Assembly (NCBI GenBank): GCA_024516155.1
Contig: JAJJXM010000006.1
Location: forward strand, 1,154,659 to 1,218,658
Origin: Pyronema omphalodes
Taxonomy: Eukaryota; Ascomycota; Pezizomycetes; Pezizales; Pyronemataceae
Length of the DNA stretch: 64,000 nucleotides
Direction: 5' to 3'
Each line of letters starts with the position of its first letter. The first letter of the stretch is position 1. Both the position numbers and the translations under genes were made by a program. Below, piece after piece: positions 22,041 through 33,084 of the stretch. A model generated the notes under the pieces. The model did not search any database, had not been told where the DNA came from, and saw nothing but the letters and a program-made list of their open reading frames with translations.

Positions 22041-23876
22041 CTCAACGCGCTATGCCGATTAGCAAGATATGAAACAGGTCTGTCTCCCCTCGCGACCCGA
22101 CTAATTTTCCAGGCATGCGTCCAAACCCGTGCGGACTTTGGCGCGGAGATATGGTGGACGCGACAGAGAGACCTTGCCTCGAAACTACAAACCCAGCAAA
22201 ATTCAGCCCTACGCCGCATACTCAACGCCTTTAACTCGACTCCCACACTGGCGCTCCATAACGAGACCGCGCTAACTCCGGTATCGATACGCCTGGACCA
22301 CAAGCAACGCCAATACGCACTTCGCGTCCTCACATTCCCTCCGACACACCCGATCGCACGCCGGTGTCCCACATCCTTCCCCATACCGAGCTTACAATCC
22401 GCCGCTATTGAGATCGCAAACGAGTACGACCACCCGTGGCACAACGCCACGCGACAGCCCACGCGCCTCCTCAGCGCTCTACACTCTCTCTCGCCTTGGC
22501 TCCCTCTCAACGCACCGGTTGAAGACACCTCCCTCCCCGTTCCGCTCGACGCCGACGAAAACCTCTTAACCGTCGACATCCCCACAGCCCCGAAACCCGA
22601 GACAGCGCACACCCACCTCCTACTCCTCGACAACCTCAGACGACGCCGCAATGTCATCATCGCCTACACGGACGGGTCGCAGACCGCGTCTGGCACTGGC
22701 GCCGGATACACCATCACCACTGGACTACCCACCACCATTAAGGCCATCGTACCTATGGGAGACACAGCTGAAGTGTTTGATGCAGAGGTGCGCGCAATTC
22801 AAGAATGCCTCTTAACGTGGTTGAAATACATCGCTCGCCTCAACCTCCACAACCGTCGACTGCACATCTTTAGCGACAACAAAGCTGCGCTCCAACGTGC
22901 CTCACACCTCCGACGCGGCCCCGGCCAGGAAATAGCCCACACTATACATGAGACAGCCGAAGCCCTGCTACAACACGACGTCAGAGTCACCCTCCACTGG
23001 ATCCCCGGTCACTCCGACATACCCGGCAGCGATGCCGCAGACCGCCTGGCTAAACAAGCCACCGAATCCCTCCCCCGTGCGAATCTACCCATTACGCTCA
23101 CCCGGCTACGCAAGAAAGCACGCGAGAAGACCGTTGCCGAGTGGACGCACTGGTACTCCTCCTCCGATCGACCACGCACATACTCTGCCCCGCACCGGAG
23201 ACGCATGGATCCCATCTACGTCGACAACCCCCGGTGGCTCTCTACCGCGATCCTTGGCCTTCGTACAGGACACGGATACTTTCTGGACTACCTGGCACAC
23301 CCGCCGACAGACTCCTACCCATCGCGACGTTGTAGCTGCCCGCTACACCCCCCTCAGACCCCTCGGCACCTGCTCCTCAGCTGCCCAGATCACCAGGACG
23401 CCCGGACAACACTTCGACAGGATCTCAAACTCCACAGGAATTCCCGGATCAATTTGGACAACATCCTCTACACCCCCTCCGGCACAAAGGCTCTCTCGTC
23501 GTTCATCTCCGCGACAAAGGTCGCTACTTCGGTATGGGCTCATGCCAGGTTAAGTAGGACTCGCAGGCGAGACCACCCCCGTTTCATTGACAGCTAATAA
23601 GCAGTACCGCTTGACTTCTCCGTGCGTTATAGATTCGTCGCTCTCTTTTGATATCATGTATTCCTTCTCATTTTCTTTGCTTTTCTGTTTCCTTTGTTAT
23701 CGCGGGCGGAGTTGGATAGGAGAAGACAGTGGAAGGAGAAGGGGCCGGGGTAGGAAGGGGGGACGGGATTGCGCGACGAGAGCTTTTCCTTTGATTATTT
23801 CCTTTCTTTTGTTTTGTTTTTAAGGGCGGAAGGGGTATACGGGATTGCACGAGGAGAGAGAGGCGCGATGGGAAGG

Positions 23877-24883
23877 TTTGTTTGTTTGTTTGTTCTCTCA
23901 TTACTTGTTTGCAACCCGAAGGTTATGACAAGGGACAGATAAATACAAAAGAGAAGAAGAAAGAAATGTAAAAGCAAAAACCCAGTCTCCACCTCTACCA
24001 GTCTCCTCCTCTTGATCGTTGTGGTTGTGGGGTCTGTCCCCACTGTATACTACGGGGGTTTCTTGTCCAAGCGCGTCTGATGTTCCAAGTGCCCTGCTTG
24101 CACAGAGGCCGCCTCGCCGGGCTCTTCCCTTTCCTCCTCCCTTCCCCTCCCATTTTTAACCATTTTTCCTCCTGTATTTCCTCCGCAAAGCAAAAACAAA
24201 ACCAAAGCAAAGTTAAACAGCCGTCGGGCCACCCGTGCCCCCACTCTCCTCTCCTCTCTCCCCTCCTCCGCCGGTGTCGCCTGACTCTTTGCCCTTTGAG
24301 ACCCCCGGGCCCGCCCTGCCCCTCTTCTCCTCCCCGCTCTCCCCTTCTCCTTCCTTCTTCCTCAGCCTCCTCGCTGCTCCCCCTCGCCTCTCTCCCCTTC
24401 TTGTCGGTGGTGTTGTCAGTCCAAGATTGCCATTCCCAAGCACAATCTGGACGTTGATGCCTCCGCTCTTGACGACCTCTGCCCAAGTCTTCTTTGCAGA
24501 GGGTGTTGTCGTTCTGGGTTGGTGGGTGTTCTTTCCCCGTCCACCATTCTTTGTTGTAGGGGTCTTGCTGGGTGTCGCTGCCGTAGGTCTCGTCTCCTGC
24601 GCTTTCTGCTTCTTCCTCTGTGTAGCCTTCGCCTCCACAGTCTTCCATCCGTTGGTCTCAGCAGGGGCAGTGCTTGGGGCGTCGGGTAGAGGTGTGTCCT
24701 GAGCAGATGAACTGTCAGGGTGAGGTTCCGATGTCGCTTCGGTCGATGTGATTGCGAGGAGAGGTAGGGGGGACGTAAGCTTGAGGGCATCAAGCTTGTC
24801 CTGGGCGGCGGTAGTCGCATGTTTTGAGTGCATCAGGCTTCGCACCGGTGATGCAGCTCTCGGTTTGTGGTTGACCGGTACTC
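23877..24883 (-). mobile_element. S2 element, 5'-truncated
   Basis: Reverse S2 with its tail at 23877-23895 and 3' UTR hairpin. The ORF C-terminal half starts from the stop at 24213-24215 and is truncated at about codon 264. This is ordinary 5' truncation. Confidence 0.85.
24213..24883 (-). pseudogene. S-element protein C-terminal fragment
   Basis: The C-terminal ~220 codons (KTWAEVV, basic tail) of the S ORF in a 5'-truncated S2. The open frame runs by chance into the neighbouring LINE-A tail and ORF2 sequence up to 25166; that fusion has no start codon of its own family and is not a gene. Confidence 0.8.
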
Positions 24884-25010
24884 GGAGGTAGAGACGGGAC
24901 TTTGTTTTGTTTTTGCTTTTGACTTTCCATGTACTATAAACCTGTACCCTCGTCATAACCAATAAGGTTGCATACGAGTAATGAATAAACAAACAAACAA
25001 ACAAACAAAC
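24884..25010 (+). mobile_element. LINE tail fragment, third tail type, (CAAA)n
   Basis: 127 bp on the plus strand, related to but distinct from the LINE-D/S2 tail, with hairpin AACC-AATAA-GGTT at 24957-24969 and a CAAA-repeat tail ending at 25010. The right flank starts CTCGAGGACCTGG in reverse LINE-A ORF2. It is probably the true 3' end of the LINE-A whose ORF2 ends at 23597, split off by the S2 at 23877. A separate short insertion is the alternative. Confidence 0.6.
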
Positions 25011-25317
25011 CTCGAGGACCTGGAGGTCCGGGTCTGTACGTATGTCTGTGCGTTGTGATACTTTCAGGTAAGGGTTTGTGCGATTGATATACGCCGCTGT
25101 CCTGTTGGAGGCTCTGTCACCGCGGGGGGGGCAGGACCAACGTGAAGGCGGGGTGGGTGGTGGCAAAAGCGGGGTCGGTGATGTTGATTTCCTGTAGCAG
25201 GATGATGTCTGCTGTTGTGCAGGCGCTGTTTAGGAGGGAGTCGAGGGCTGGGCGTTGGCGATTCATATTATGGGAAACTATTCGGATTGTCGTTGCGAAT
25301 GGGTTGTAATTAGACAT
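25011..25317 (-). pseudogene. LINE-A ORF2 N-terminal fragment
   Basis: EN N terminus from ATG 25317 (MSNYNPF). A G run at about 25131-25138 has eight bases instead of seven, shifting the frame after codon 66. The sequence ends at codon ~103 where the LINE tail joins. Confidence 0.8.
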
Positions 25318-26473
25318 GTTTAATCATGTCGGTGTCTTTGTCTGTAGGGTTGGGTGAGGTAGAGGCGGCGGGTTGGGTTGCCTCTCTGGCTTCCTTGTGG
25401 ATGCGGAGGCGAGTCGGGCATTGTTTGTGAAAGGCGGGATGGTCATGTTCGGGGACCCAGCCTCCACGCAGTTTCTGCATTCGTACTTAGTGTGTGAGCA
25501 CGACTTACCGTTTCTCGTCGGGCATTCGGTGCAGTTGTGGTTCTCCGTGGGGTGGTCTTTTCCACAGAGGGCGCAGATCGGTCCGGGGGGTCCAGTGCAG
25601 GTTGCGTGGTGGTGGCCGTAGAGTTGGCACCGTTGACATTGATCGGTTTTCCTCGCGGTGAAGTATTCCGTGACCCTTCGCGCTTCGAAGAGGACCAGCA
25701 CCTTACGGCGTTTGAGGAGGGCCAACTCGTCGGGCGTGCGCACTGCAATTACTACACTGGAGGCCGTCTTGCCAGCGCGCTTTTCTGCCGTCGTCATGTA
25801 CCGCGGAGTCTGGGCCAGGGTGACTAGGTTGTTGCTCCGTTCGATTTCTTCCCGGAGGAGGCGCATTCCTTCCTCAGTGTCGGGGTAGATGTCCGTGGGG
25901 ATGCCGTGGACGGCGAGTTTATACCATCTTTCGTTGATGCGAGGGTTGTCGAGAGAGGGGTGTACCGTTTGGGCAGCGCGTTGGATTGTTTCTAAGTGTG
26001 CGGTTAGCTCTTCGGCGGTGGTAGCAGGGTTCAGTGTCAAGATGATATTTCCCGGTTGGTGTTTGCGGACCGTAGTGACTCCCATGTGAGAGGGGGCTTT
26101 GGCCTCCAGTAGTGCTTTGTTCACTGCGAAGCCCACTTCTACTCTCGTGTGGACCGGGAGGACACTGGGGTTGGGGCAGGGCCGGATGATTTCCTGGGGG
26201 CGGGTTCGGGGCTGTTGTTTGACGACGGGGCGAGTAGTGGCGGGTGCGGGGTTGGTGGGGGGGTTGGCTTTGAGGAGAGTTTTGGTCTTGGAGGGGTCCG
26301 CCCACGGCGTGGAGGGTGCGTTGGAGGGGCGGGTTGCAGTCCGGGGTGCGTCGAAGGGGATGGCGATGTTGTTGCTGCGTAAGATTTCTTCGAGTATGTG
26401 GCATCTCGCTATCCAATGGTGTACGTCGTTGGTGATGGGCTTGGTGGCGGGTGCGGTGTCGGGGGCGGTCGGG
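25310..26473 (-). pseudogene. LINE-A ORF1, central and C-terminal part, frameshifted
   Basis: Gag-like protein with the RRM-like region carrying NERWYKLAVHGIP, then the knuckles CQRCQLYGHHHATC, CALC and CSHTKYECRNC. One base is missing at about 25455 (compare 5520-5530), so the last ~45 codons are read in the wrong frame. The N terminus lies beyond the S1 insertion. Confidence 0.82.
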
Positions 26474-28456
26474 ACTACCACACGGCAACGGCGACCCCCC
26501 CCCTTGCATTCTCAACAACGAGCACCGAAACCCCCGGTTTTCTCATCGGATTCGGATTCGCAGCACTCTGTTACGTTAGTCTCTGAATTTTCAGGGAATT
26601 CTACGTCGTTTTTGTTGACTTTTGTCGCAAAATCAGAGTTTTCACGAGTTTTGGCTTACCCCACCTCACGAAATGTCGCCAAAACAACGACAGAACAACG
26701 CCCAACGATCGAAACGGTCCGAAAACGCGTACAACGTTCTAGCCGACCCTCCTCATGATGGATCCAATCCTACTTTTGATGGAAGAGATGGAAAAGTTGA
26801 TGAAGTTGATGGAAACTTCGCTGGAAAGCCCTTCCAGAGCGTGGTCTTGGCAGGATCACCAGTTCCTTCGGCTTCAACAAAGCAGAAACAGGCGACAACT
26901 GAACCCAGCCTGTTCAGTAAATACCGTCGCCAAATAGTATCTGCAGTTAATGAGGCAGCCTCGCATAATGACAACTATGCCACCCTTGACCAACTGTTTG
27001 CAGACAACTGGATCGAGTTCATAGGAGCCAGCTACCTGGGGGTACACCAGACCTATCAGGACACACAGCGACGCTTCAATACACTCGAGGAATCCATACG
27101 CAACAACAACGATGCGATACACGGCAGATTCGACGTCATGATGACGAAATTTAACGATCTGCTCTTCGAAAACGCGACGCTGCGCGAAGCATACGACTCT
27201 ACACAGGCAGAAACAGCAGCCCTCAAGGCTGCTGTGAACGCCCTGACGAAGAAAATCGACGAACAGCAACAAGTCATTCCGGCGCCCCCCTCACCGAACC
27301 TCACGGCCTCTTCCTCCGCGATGGAAGAGATGACTATGCAACTGTCCGTCGTCCAACATGACATTCAAGATGTCCTGGACCCTGGTCGCAACCCTCCTGG
27401 CAAGAGAAAGCGAAGGGGAAGCGACCAGAACCCCGAACCCACATCACCAACGACCAGAGTACCGGTCAACCACAAACCGAGAGCTGCATCACCGGTGCGA
27501 AGCCTGATGCACTCAAAACATGCGACTACCGCCGCCCAGGACAAGCTTGATGCCCTCAAGCTTACGTCCCCCCTACCTCTCCTCGCAATCACATCGACCG
27601 AAGCGACATCGGAACCTCACCCTGACAGTTCATCTGCTCAGGACACACCTCTACCCGACGCCCCAAGCACTGCCCCTGCTGAGACCAACGGATGGAAGAC
27701 TGTGGAGGCGAAGGCTACACAGAGGAAGAAGCAGAAAGCGCAGGAGACGAGACCTACGGCAGCGACACCCAGCAAGACCCCTACAACAAAGAATGGTGGC
27801 CGGGGAAAGAATACCCACCAACCCAGAACAACAACCCCCTCTGCAAAGAAGACTTGGGCAGAAGTCGTCAAGAGCGGAGGCATCAACGTCCAGATTGTGC
27901 TGGGGAATGGCAATCTTGGACTGACAACACCACCGACAAGAAGGGGAGAGAGGCGAAGGGGAGCAGCGAGAAGGCTGAGGAAGAAGGAAGCAGGAGAGGA
28001 GAGAGGGGAGGAGAAGAGGGGCAGGGCGGGCCCGGGTGTCTCAAAGGGCAAAGAGTCAGGAGACACCGGCGGAGGAGTTGAGAGAGGGGAGGAGAGAGGG
28101 GGCGTAGGTGGCCCGGCGGCTGTTTAACTTTGCTTTGGTTATGTTTTCGCTTTGTGGGGGAAATAAAGGCGGAAAAATGGTTAAAAATGGGAGGGGACGG
28201 GTGGAGGAAATGGGGGAACGACCCGGCGAGGTGGCCTCCGAGCGTACAGGGCTCCTGGAACAGACGACGCTTGACGAACAAAAGCACAACAAGACTTGGG
28301 GGTCTACAACCCCACACCCTAACGACAAGCTCTGGGGCATACCCAGTGAGAGCTCGGCCTGACACCCGGGTTTCTTAATTTTGTATTTACTGTAGATTCC
28401 GCCATAACCTTACGGTTGGATGCGTGTATGAGTTAATAAATAAATAAATAAATAAA
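26474..28456 (+). mobile_element. S1 element (TAAA tail), full length, with TSD
   Basis: 1983 bp inserted in reverse LINE-A ORF1, with TSD TCGGGGGCGGTCGGG at 26459-26473 and 28457-28471. The 5' end reads ACTACCACACGGC. Confidence 0.92.
26673..28127 (+). CDS. S-element protein, 484 aa, second block type
   Basis: Intact. The N-terminal ~67 residues and the C-terminal half match the other copies, but the block at ~70-130 is clearly different (SLFSKYRRQIVSAVNEA..., ADNWIEFIGASYLGVHQTYQ). The N-terminal and C-terminal modules therefore travel with several alternative middle blocks. Confidence 0.82.
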   Translation: MSPKQRQNNAQRSKRSENAYNVLADPPHDGSNPTFDGRDGKVDEVDGNFAGKPFQSVVLAGSPVPSASTKQKQATTEPSLFSKYRRQIVSAVNEAASHNDNYATLDQLFADNWIEFIGASYLGVHQTYQDTQRRFNTLEESIRNNNDAIHGRFDVMMTKFNDLLFENATLREAYDSTQAETAALKAAVNALTKKIDEQQQVIPAPPSPNLTASSSAMEEMTMQLSVVQHDIQDVLDPGRNPPGKRKRRGSDQNPEPTSPTTRVPVNHKPRAASPVRSLMHSKHATTAAQDKLDALKLTSPLPLLAITSTEATSEPHPDSSSAQDTPLPDAPSTAPAETNGWKTVEAKATQRKKQKAQETRPTAATPSKTPTTKNGGRGKNTHQPRTTTPSAKKTWAEVVKSGGINVQIVLGNGNLGLTTPPTRRGERRRGAARRLRKKEAGEERGEEKRGRAGPGVSKGKESGDTGGGVERGEERGGVGGPAAV

Positions 28457-28504
28457 TCGGGGGCGGTCGGGGGGTTGTCGGCGAGGTGGTTGGTTCGGGG
28501 CTGG

Positions 28505-29511
28505 TTTGTTTGTTTGTTTGTTCTCTCATTACTTGTTTGCAACCCGAAGGTTATGACAAGGGACAGATAAATACAAAAGAGAAGAAGAAAGAAATGTAAA
28601 AGCAAAAACCCAGTCTCCACCTCTACCAGTCTCCTCCTCTTGATCGTTGTGGTTGTGGGGTCTGTCCCCACTGTATACTACGGGGGTTTCTTGTCCAAGC
28701 GCGTCTGATGTTCCAAGTGCCCTGCTTGCACAGAGGCCGCCTCGCCGGGCTCTTCCCTTTCCTCCTCCCTTCCCCTCCCATTTTTAACCATTTTTCCTCC
28801 TGTATTTCCTCCGCAAAGCAAAAACAAAACCAAAGCAAAGTTAAACAGCCGTCGGGCCACCCGTGCCCCCACTCTCCTCTCCTCTCTCCCCTCCTCCGCC
28901 GGTGTCGCCTGACTCTTTGCCCTTTGAGACCCCCGGGCCCGCCCTGCCCCTCTTCTCCTCCCCTCTCTCCCCTTCTCCTTCCTTCTTCCTCAGCCTCCTC
29001 GCTGCTCCCCCTCGCCTCTCTCCCCTTCTTGTCGGTGGTGTTGTCAGTCCAAGATTGCCATTCCCAAGCACAATCTGGACGTTGATGCCTCCGCTCTTGA
29101 CGACCTCTGCCCAAGTCTTCTTTGCAGAGGGTGTTGTCGTTCTGGGTTGGTGGGTGTTCTTTCCCCGTCCACCATTCTTTGTTGTAGGGGTCTTGCTGGG
29201 TGTCGCTGCCGTAGGTCTCGTCTCCTGCGCTTTCTGCTTCTTCCTCTGTGTAGCCTTCGCCTCCACAGTCTTCCATCCGTTGGTCTCAGCAGGGGCAGTG
29301 CTTGGGGCGTCGGGTAGAGGTGTGTCCTGAGCAGATGAACTGTCAGGGTGAGGTTCCGATGTCGCTTCGGTCGATGTGATTGCGAGGAGAGGTAGGGGGG
29401 ACGTAAGCTTGAGGGCATCAAGCTTGTCCTGGGCGGCGGTAGTCGCATGTTTTGAGTGCATCAGGCTTCGCACCGGTGATGCAGCTCTCGGTTTGTGGTT
29501 GACCGGTACTC
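28505..29511 (-). mobile_element. S2 element, 5'-truncated (duplicate, hybrid joint)
   Basis: Same body as 23877-24883, but its tail joins the LINE-A ORF1 flank that belongs to the S2 at 33133. It is thus a recombinant: the flank of one S2 and the body of another. The C-terminal S ORF fragment runs from 28841 to about 29511. Confidence 0.85.
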
Positions 29512-29638
29512 GGAGGTAGAGACGGGACTTTGTTTTGTTTTTGCTTTTGACTTTCCATGTACTATAAACCTGTACCCTCGTCATAACCAATAAGGTTGCA
29601 TACGAGTAATGAATAAACAAACAAACAAACAAACAAAC
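29512..29638 (+). mobile_element. LINE tail fragment, (CAAA)n (duplicate)
   Basis: Second copy of 24884-25010, produced by the 4628-bp duplication. The right flank is again CTCGAGGACCTGG of reverse LINE-A. Confidence 0.6.
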
Positions 29639-29945
29639 CTCGAGGACCTGGAGGTCCGGGTCTGTACGTATGTCTGTGCGTTGTGATACTTTCAGGTAAG
29701 GGTTTGTGCGATTGATATACGCCGCTGTCCTGTTGGAGGCTCTGTCACCGCGGGGGGGGCAGGACCAACGTGAAGGCGGGGTGGGTGGTGGCAAAAGCGG
29801 GGTCGGTGATGTTGATTTCCTGTAGCAGGATGATGTCTGCTGTTGTGCAGGCGCTGTTTAGGAGGGAGTCGAGGGCTGGGCGTTGGCGATTCATATTATG
29901 GGAAACTATTCGGATTGTCGTTGCGAATGGGTTGTAATTAGACAT
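29639..29945 (-). pseudogene. LINE-A ORF2 N-terminal fragment (duplicate)
   Basis: Same as 25011-25317, including the extra G in the homopolymer. Confidence 0.8.
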
Positions 29946-31102
29946 GTTTAATCATGTCGGTGTCTTTGTCTGTAGGGTTGGGTGAGGTAGAGGCGGCGGG
30001 TTGGGTTGCCTCTCTGGCTTCCTTGTGGATGCGGAGGCGAGTCGGGCATTGTTTGTGAAAGGCGGGATGGTCATGTTCGGGGACCCAGCCTCCACGCAGT
30101 TTCTGCATTCGTACTTAGTGTGTGAGCACGACTTACCGTTTCTCGTCGGGCATTCGGTGCAGTTGTGGTTCTCCGTGGGGTGGTCTTTTCCACAGAGGGC
30201 GCAGATCGGTCCGGGGGGTCCAGTGCAGGTTGCGTGGTGGTGGCCGTAGAGTTGGCACCGTTGACATTGATCGGTTTTCCTCGCGGTGAAGTATTCCGTG
30301 ACCCTTCGCGCTTCGAAGAGGACCAGCACCTTACGGCGTTTGAGGAGGGCCAACTCGTCGGGCGTGCGCACTGCAATTACTACACTGGAGGCCGTCTTGC
30401 CAGCGCGCTTTTCTGCCGTCGTCATGTACCGCGGAGTCTGGGCCAGGGTGACTAGGTTGTTGCTCCGTTCGATTTCTTCCCGGAGGAGGCGCATTCCTTC
30501 CTCAGTGTCGGGGTAGATGTCCGTGGGGATGCCGTGGACGGCGAGTTTATACCATCTTTCGTTGATGCGAGGGTTGTCGAGAGAGGGGTGTACCGTTTGG
30601 GCAGCGCGTTGGATTGTTTCTAAGTGTGCGGTTAGCTCTTCGGCGGTGGTAGCAGGGTTCAGTGTCAAGATGATATTTCCCGGTTGGTGTTTGCGGACCG
30701 TAGTGACTCCCATGTGAGAGGGGGCTTTGGCCTCCAGTAGTGCTTTGTTCACTGCGAAGCCCACTTCTACTCTCGTGTGGACCGGGAGGACACTGGGGTT
30801 GGGGCAGGGCCGGATGATTTCCTGGGGGCGGGTTCGGGGCTGTTGTTTGACGACGGGGCGAGTAGTGGCGGGTGCGGGGTTGGTGGGGGGGGTTGGCTTT
30901 GAGGAGAGTTTTGGTCTTGGAGGGGTCCGCCCACGGCGTGGAGGGTGCGTTGGAGGGGCGGGTTGCAGTCCGGGGTGCGTCGAAGGGGATGGCGATGTTG
31001 TTGCTGCGTAAGATTTCTTCGAGTATGTGGCATCTCGCTATCCAATGGTGTACGTCGTTGGTGATGGGCTTGGTGGCGGGTGCGGTGTCGGGGGCGGTCG
31101 GG

Positions 31103-33084
31103 ACTACCACACGGCAACGGCGACCCCCCCCTTGCATTCTCAACAACGAGCACCGAAACCCCCGGTTTTCTCATCGGATTCGGATTCGCAGCACTCTGTT
31201 ACGTTAGTCTCTGAATTTTCAGGGAATTCTACGTCGTTTTTGTTGACTTTTGTCGCAAAATCAGAGTTTTCACGAGTTTTGGCTTACCCCACCTCACGAA
31301 ATGTCGCCAAAACAACGACAGAACAACGCCCAACGATCGAAACGGTCCGAAAACGCGTACAACGTTCTAGCCGACCCTCCTCATGATGGATCCAATCCTA
31401 CTTTTGATGGAAGAGATGGAAAAGTTGATGAAGTTGATGGAAACTTCGCTGGAAAGCCCTTCCAGAGCGTGGTCTTGGCAGGATCACCAGTTCCTTCGGC
31501 TTCAACAAAGCAGAAACAGGCGACAACTGAACCCAGCCTGTTCAGTAAATACCGTCGCCAAATAGTATCTGCAGTTAATGAGGCAGCCTCGCATAATGAC
31601 AACTATGCCACCCTTGACCAACTGTTTGCAGACAACTGGATCGAGTTCATAGGAGCCAGCTACCTGGGGGTACACCAGACCTATCAGGACACACAGCGAC
31701 GCTTCAATACACTCGAGGAATCCATACGCAACAACAACGATGCGATACACGGCAGATTCGACGTCATGATGACGAAATTTAACGATCTGCTCTTCGAAAA
31801 CGCGACGCTGCGCGAAGCATACGACTCTACACAGGCAGAAACAGCAGCCCTCAAGGCTGCTGTGAACGCCCTGACGAAGAAAATCGACGAACAGCAACAA
31901 GTCATTCCGGCGCCCCCCTCACCGAACCTCACGGCCTCTTCCTCCGCGATGGAAGAGATGACTATGCAACTGTCCGTCGTCCAACATGACATTCAAGATG
32001 TCCTGGACCCTGGTCGCAACCCTCCTGGCAAGAGAAAGCGAAGGGGAAGCGACCAGAACCCCGAACCCACATCACCAACGACCAGAGTACCGGTCAACCA
32101 CAAACCGAGAGCTGCATCACCGGTGCGAAGCCTGATGCACTCAAAACATGCGACTACCGCCGCCCAGGACAAGCTTGATGCCCTCAAGCTTACGTCCCCC
32201 CTACCTCTCCTCGCAATCACATCGACCGAAGCGACATCGGAACCTCACCCTGACAGTTCATCTGCTCAGGACACACCTCTACCCGACGCCCCAAGCACTG
32301 CCCCTGCTGAGACCAACGGATGGAAGACTGTGGAGGCGAAGGCTACACAGAGGAAGAAGCAGAAAGCGCAGGAGACGAGACCTACGGCAGCGACACCCAG
32401 CAAGACCCCTACAACAAAGAATGGTGGCCGGGGAAAGAATACCCACCAACCCAGAACAACAACCCCCTCTGCAAAGAAGACTTGGGCAGAAGTCGTCAAG
32501 AGCGGAGGCATCAACGTCCAGATTGTGCTGGGGAATGGCAATCTTGGACTGACAACACCACCGACAAGAAGGGGAGAGAGGCGAAGGGGAGCAGCGAGAA
32601 GGCTGAGGAAGAAGGAAGCAGGAGAGGAGAGAGGGGAGGAGAAGAGGGGCAGGGCGGGCCCGGGTGTCTCAAAGGGCAAAGAGTCAGGAGACACCGGCGG
32701 AGGAGTTGAGAGAGGGGAGGAGAGAGGGGGCGTAGGTGGCCCGGCGGCTGTTTAACTTTGCTTTGGTTATGTTTTCGCTTTGTGGGGGAAATAAAGGCGG
32801 AAAAATGGTTAAAAATGGGAGGGGACGGGTGGAGGAAATGGGGGAACGACCCGGCGAGGTGGCCTCCGAGCGTACAGGGCTCCTGGAACAGACGACGCTT
32901 GACGAACAAAAGCACAACAAGACTTGGGGGTCTACAACCCCACACCCTAACGACAAGCTCTGGGGCATACCCAGTGAGAGCTCGGCCTGACACCCGGGTT
33001 TCTTAATTTTGTATTTACTGTAGATTCCGCCATAACCTTACGGTTGGATGCGTGTATGAGTTAATAAATAAATAAATAAATAAA
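31103..33084 (+). mobile_element. S1 element (TAAA tail), full length, with TSD (duplicate)
   Basis: Copy of 26474-28456 from the tandem duplication; TSD TCGGGGGCGGTCGGG at 31088-31102 and 33085-33099. The leader C run differs in length between the two. Confidence 0.92.
31301..32755 (+). CDS. S-element protein, 484 aa, second block type (duplicate)
   Basis: Intact and, as far as I can see, identical to the 26673-28127 protein, as expected for a recent duplicate. Confidence 0.82.
   Translation: MSPKQRQNNAQRSKRSENAYNVLADPPHDGSNPTFDGRDGKVDEVDGNFAGKPFQSVVLAGSPVPSASTKQKQATTEPSLFSKYRRQIVSAVNEAASHNDNYATLDQLFADNWIEFIGASYLGVHQTYQDTQRRFNTLEESIRNNNDAIHGRFDVMMTKFNDLLFENATLREAYDSTQAETAALKAAVNALTKKIDEQQQVIPAPPSPNLTASSSAMEEMTMQLSVVQHDIQDVLDPGRNPPGKRKRRGSDQNPEPTSPTTRVPVNHKPRAASPVRSLMHSKHATTAAQDKLDALKLTSPLPLLAITSTEATSEPHPDSSSAQDTPLPDAPSTAPAETNGWKTVEAKATQRKKQKAQETRPTAATPSKTPTTKNGGRGKNTHQPRTTTPSAKKTWAEVVKSGGINVQIVLGNGNLGLTTPPTRRGERRRGAARRLRKKEAGEERGEEKRGRAGPGVSKGKESGDTGGGVERGEERGGVGGPAAV

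Larger units (their letters stand above)
19803..23597 (+). pseudogene. LINE-A ORF2 C-terminal half, split by S1
   Basis: EN and the catalytic part of RT are missing. From 22041 to 23597 the frame is fully open and gives the only complete LINE-A RNase H in the window: YTDGSQ, EVFDAE, DNKAA and PGSDAAD, then the C-terminal Cys/His motif (CSCPLHPPQTPRHLLLSC) that LINEs of this type use for nucleic-acid binding. The S1 insertion at 20049 separates the thumb from the palm remnant. Confidence 0.82.
19801..23876 (+). mobile_element. LINE-A 3' half (with nested S1)
   Basis: LINE-A sequence at 19801-20048 and 22041-23876, interrupted by an S1 with a perfect 14-bp target duplication. It contains the RT thumb, complete RNase H, the ORF2 stop (23595-23597) and at least 279 nt of 3' UTR, which is purine-rich with little else visible. 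The 127-bp tail piece at 24884-25010 is probably its 3' end beyond a further S2 insertion. Confidence 0.82.
25011..28504 (-). mobile_element. LINE-A, reverse copy, 5' half (with nested S1)
   Basis: The start of ORF2 (25011-25317) and most of ORF1 (25310-26473), then S1, then 28457-28504 of ORF1. It ends at the S2 tail at 28505, the joint of the tandem duplication. Confidence 0.85.

Noticed and set aside
23877..23895. (TTTG)n and (TTTA)n runs as telomere-like or satellite repeats
   Set aside because: They always sit at the 3' end of S or LINE copies, next to the terminal hairpin, so they are element tails.
24213..25166. Fusion protein of LINE-A ORF2 and S protein (317 codons, also 28841-29794)
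   Set aside because: It is a chance read-through across three different insertions, including a non-coding LINE tail; the two copies are the same duplication.
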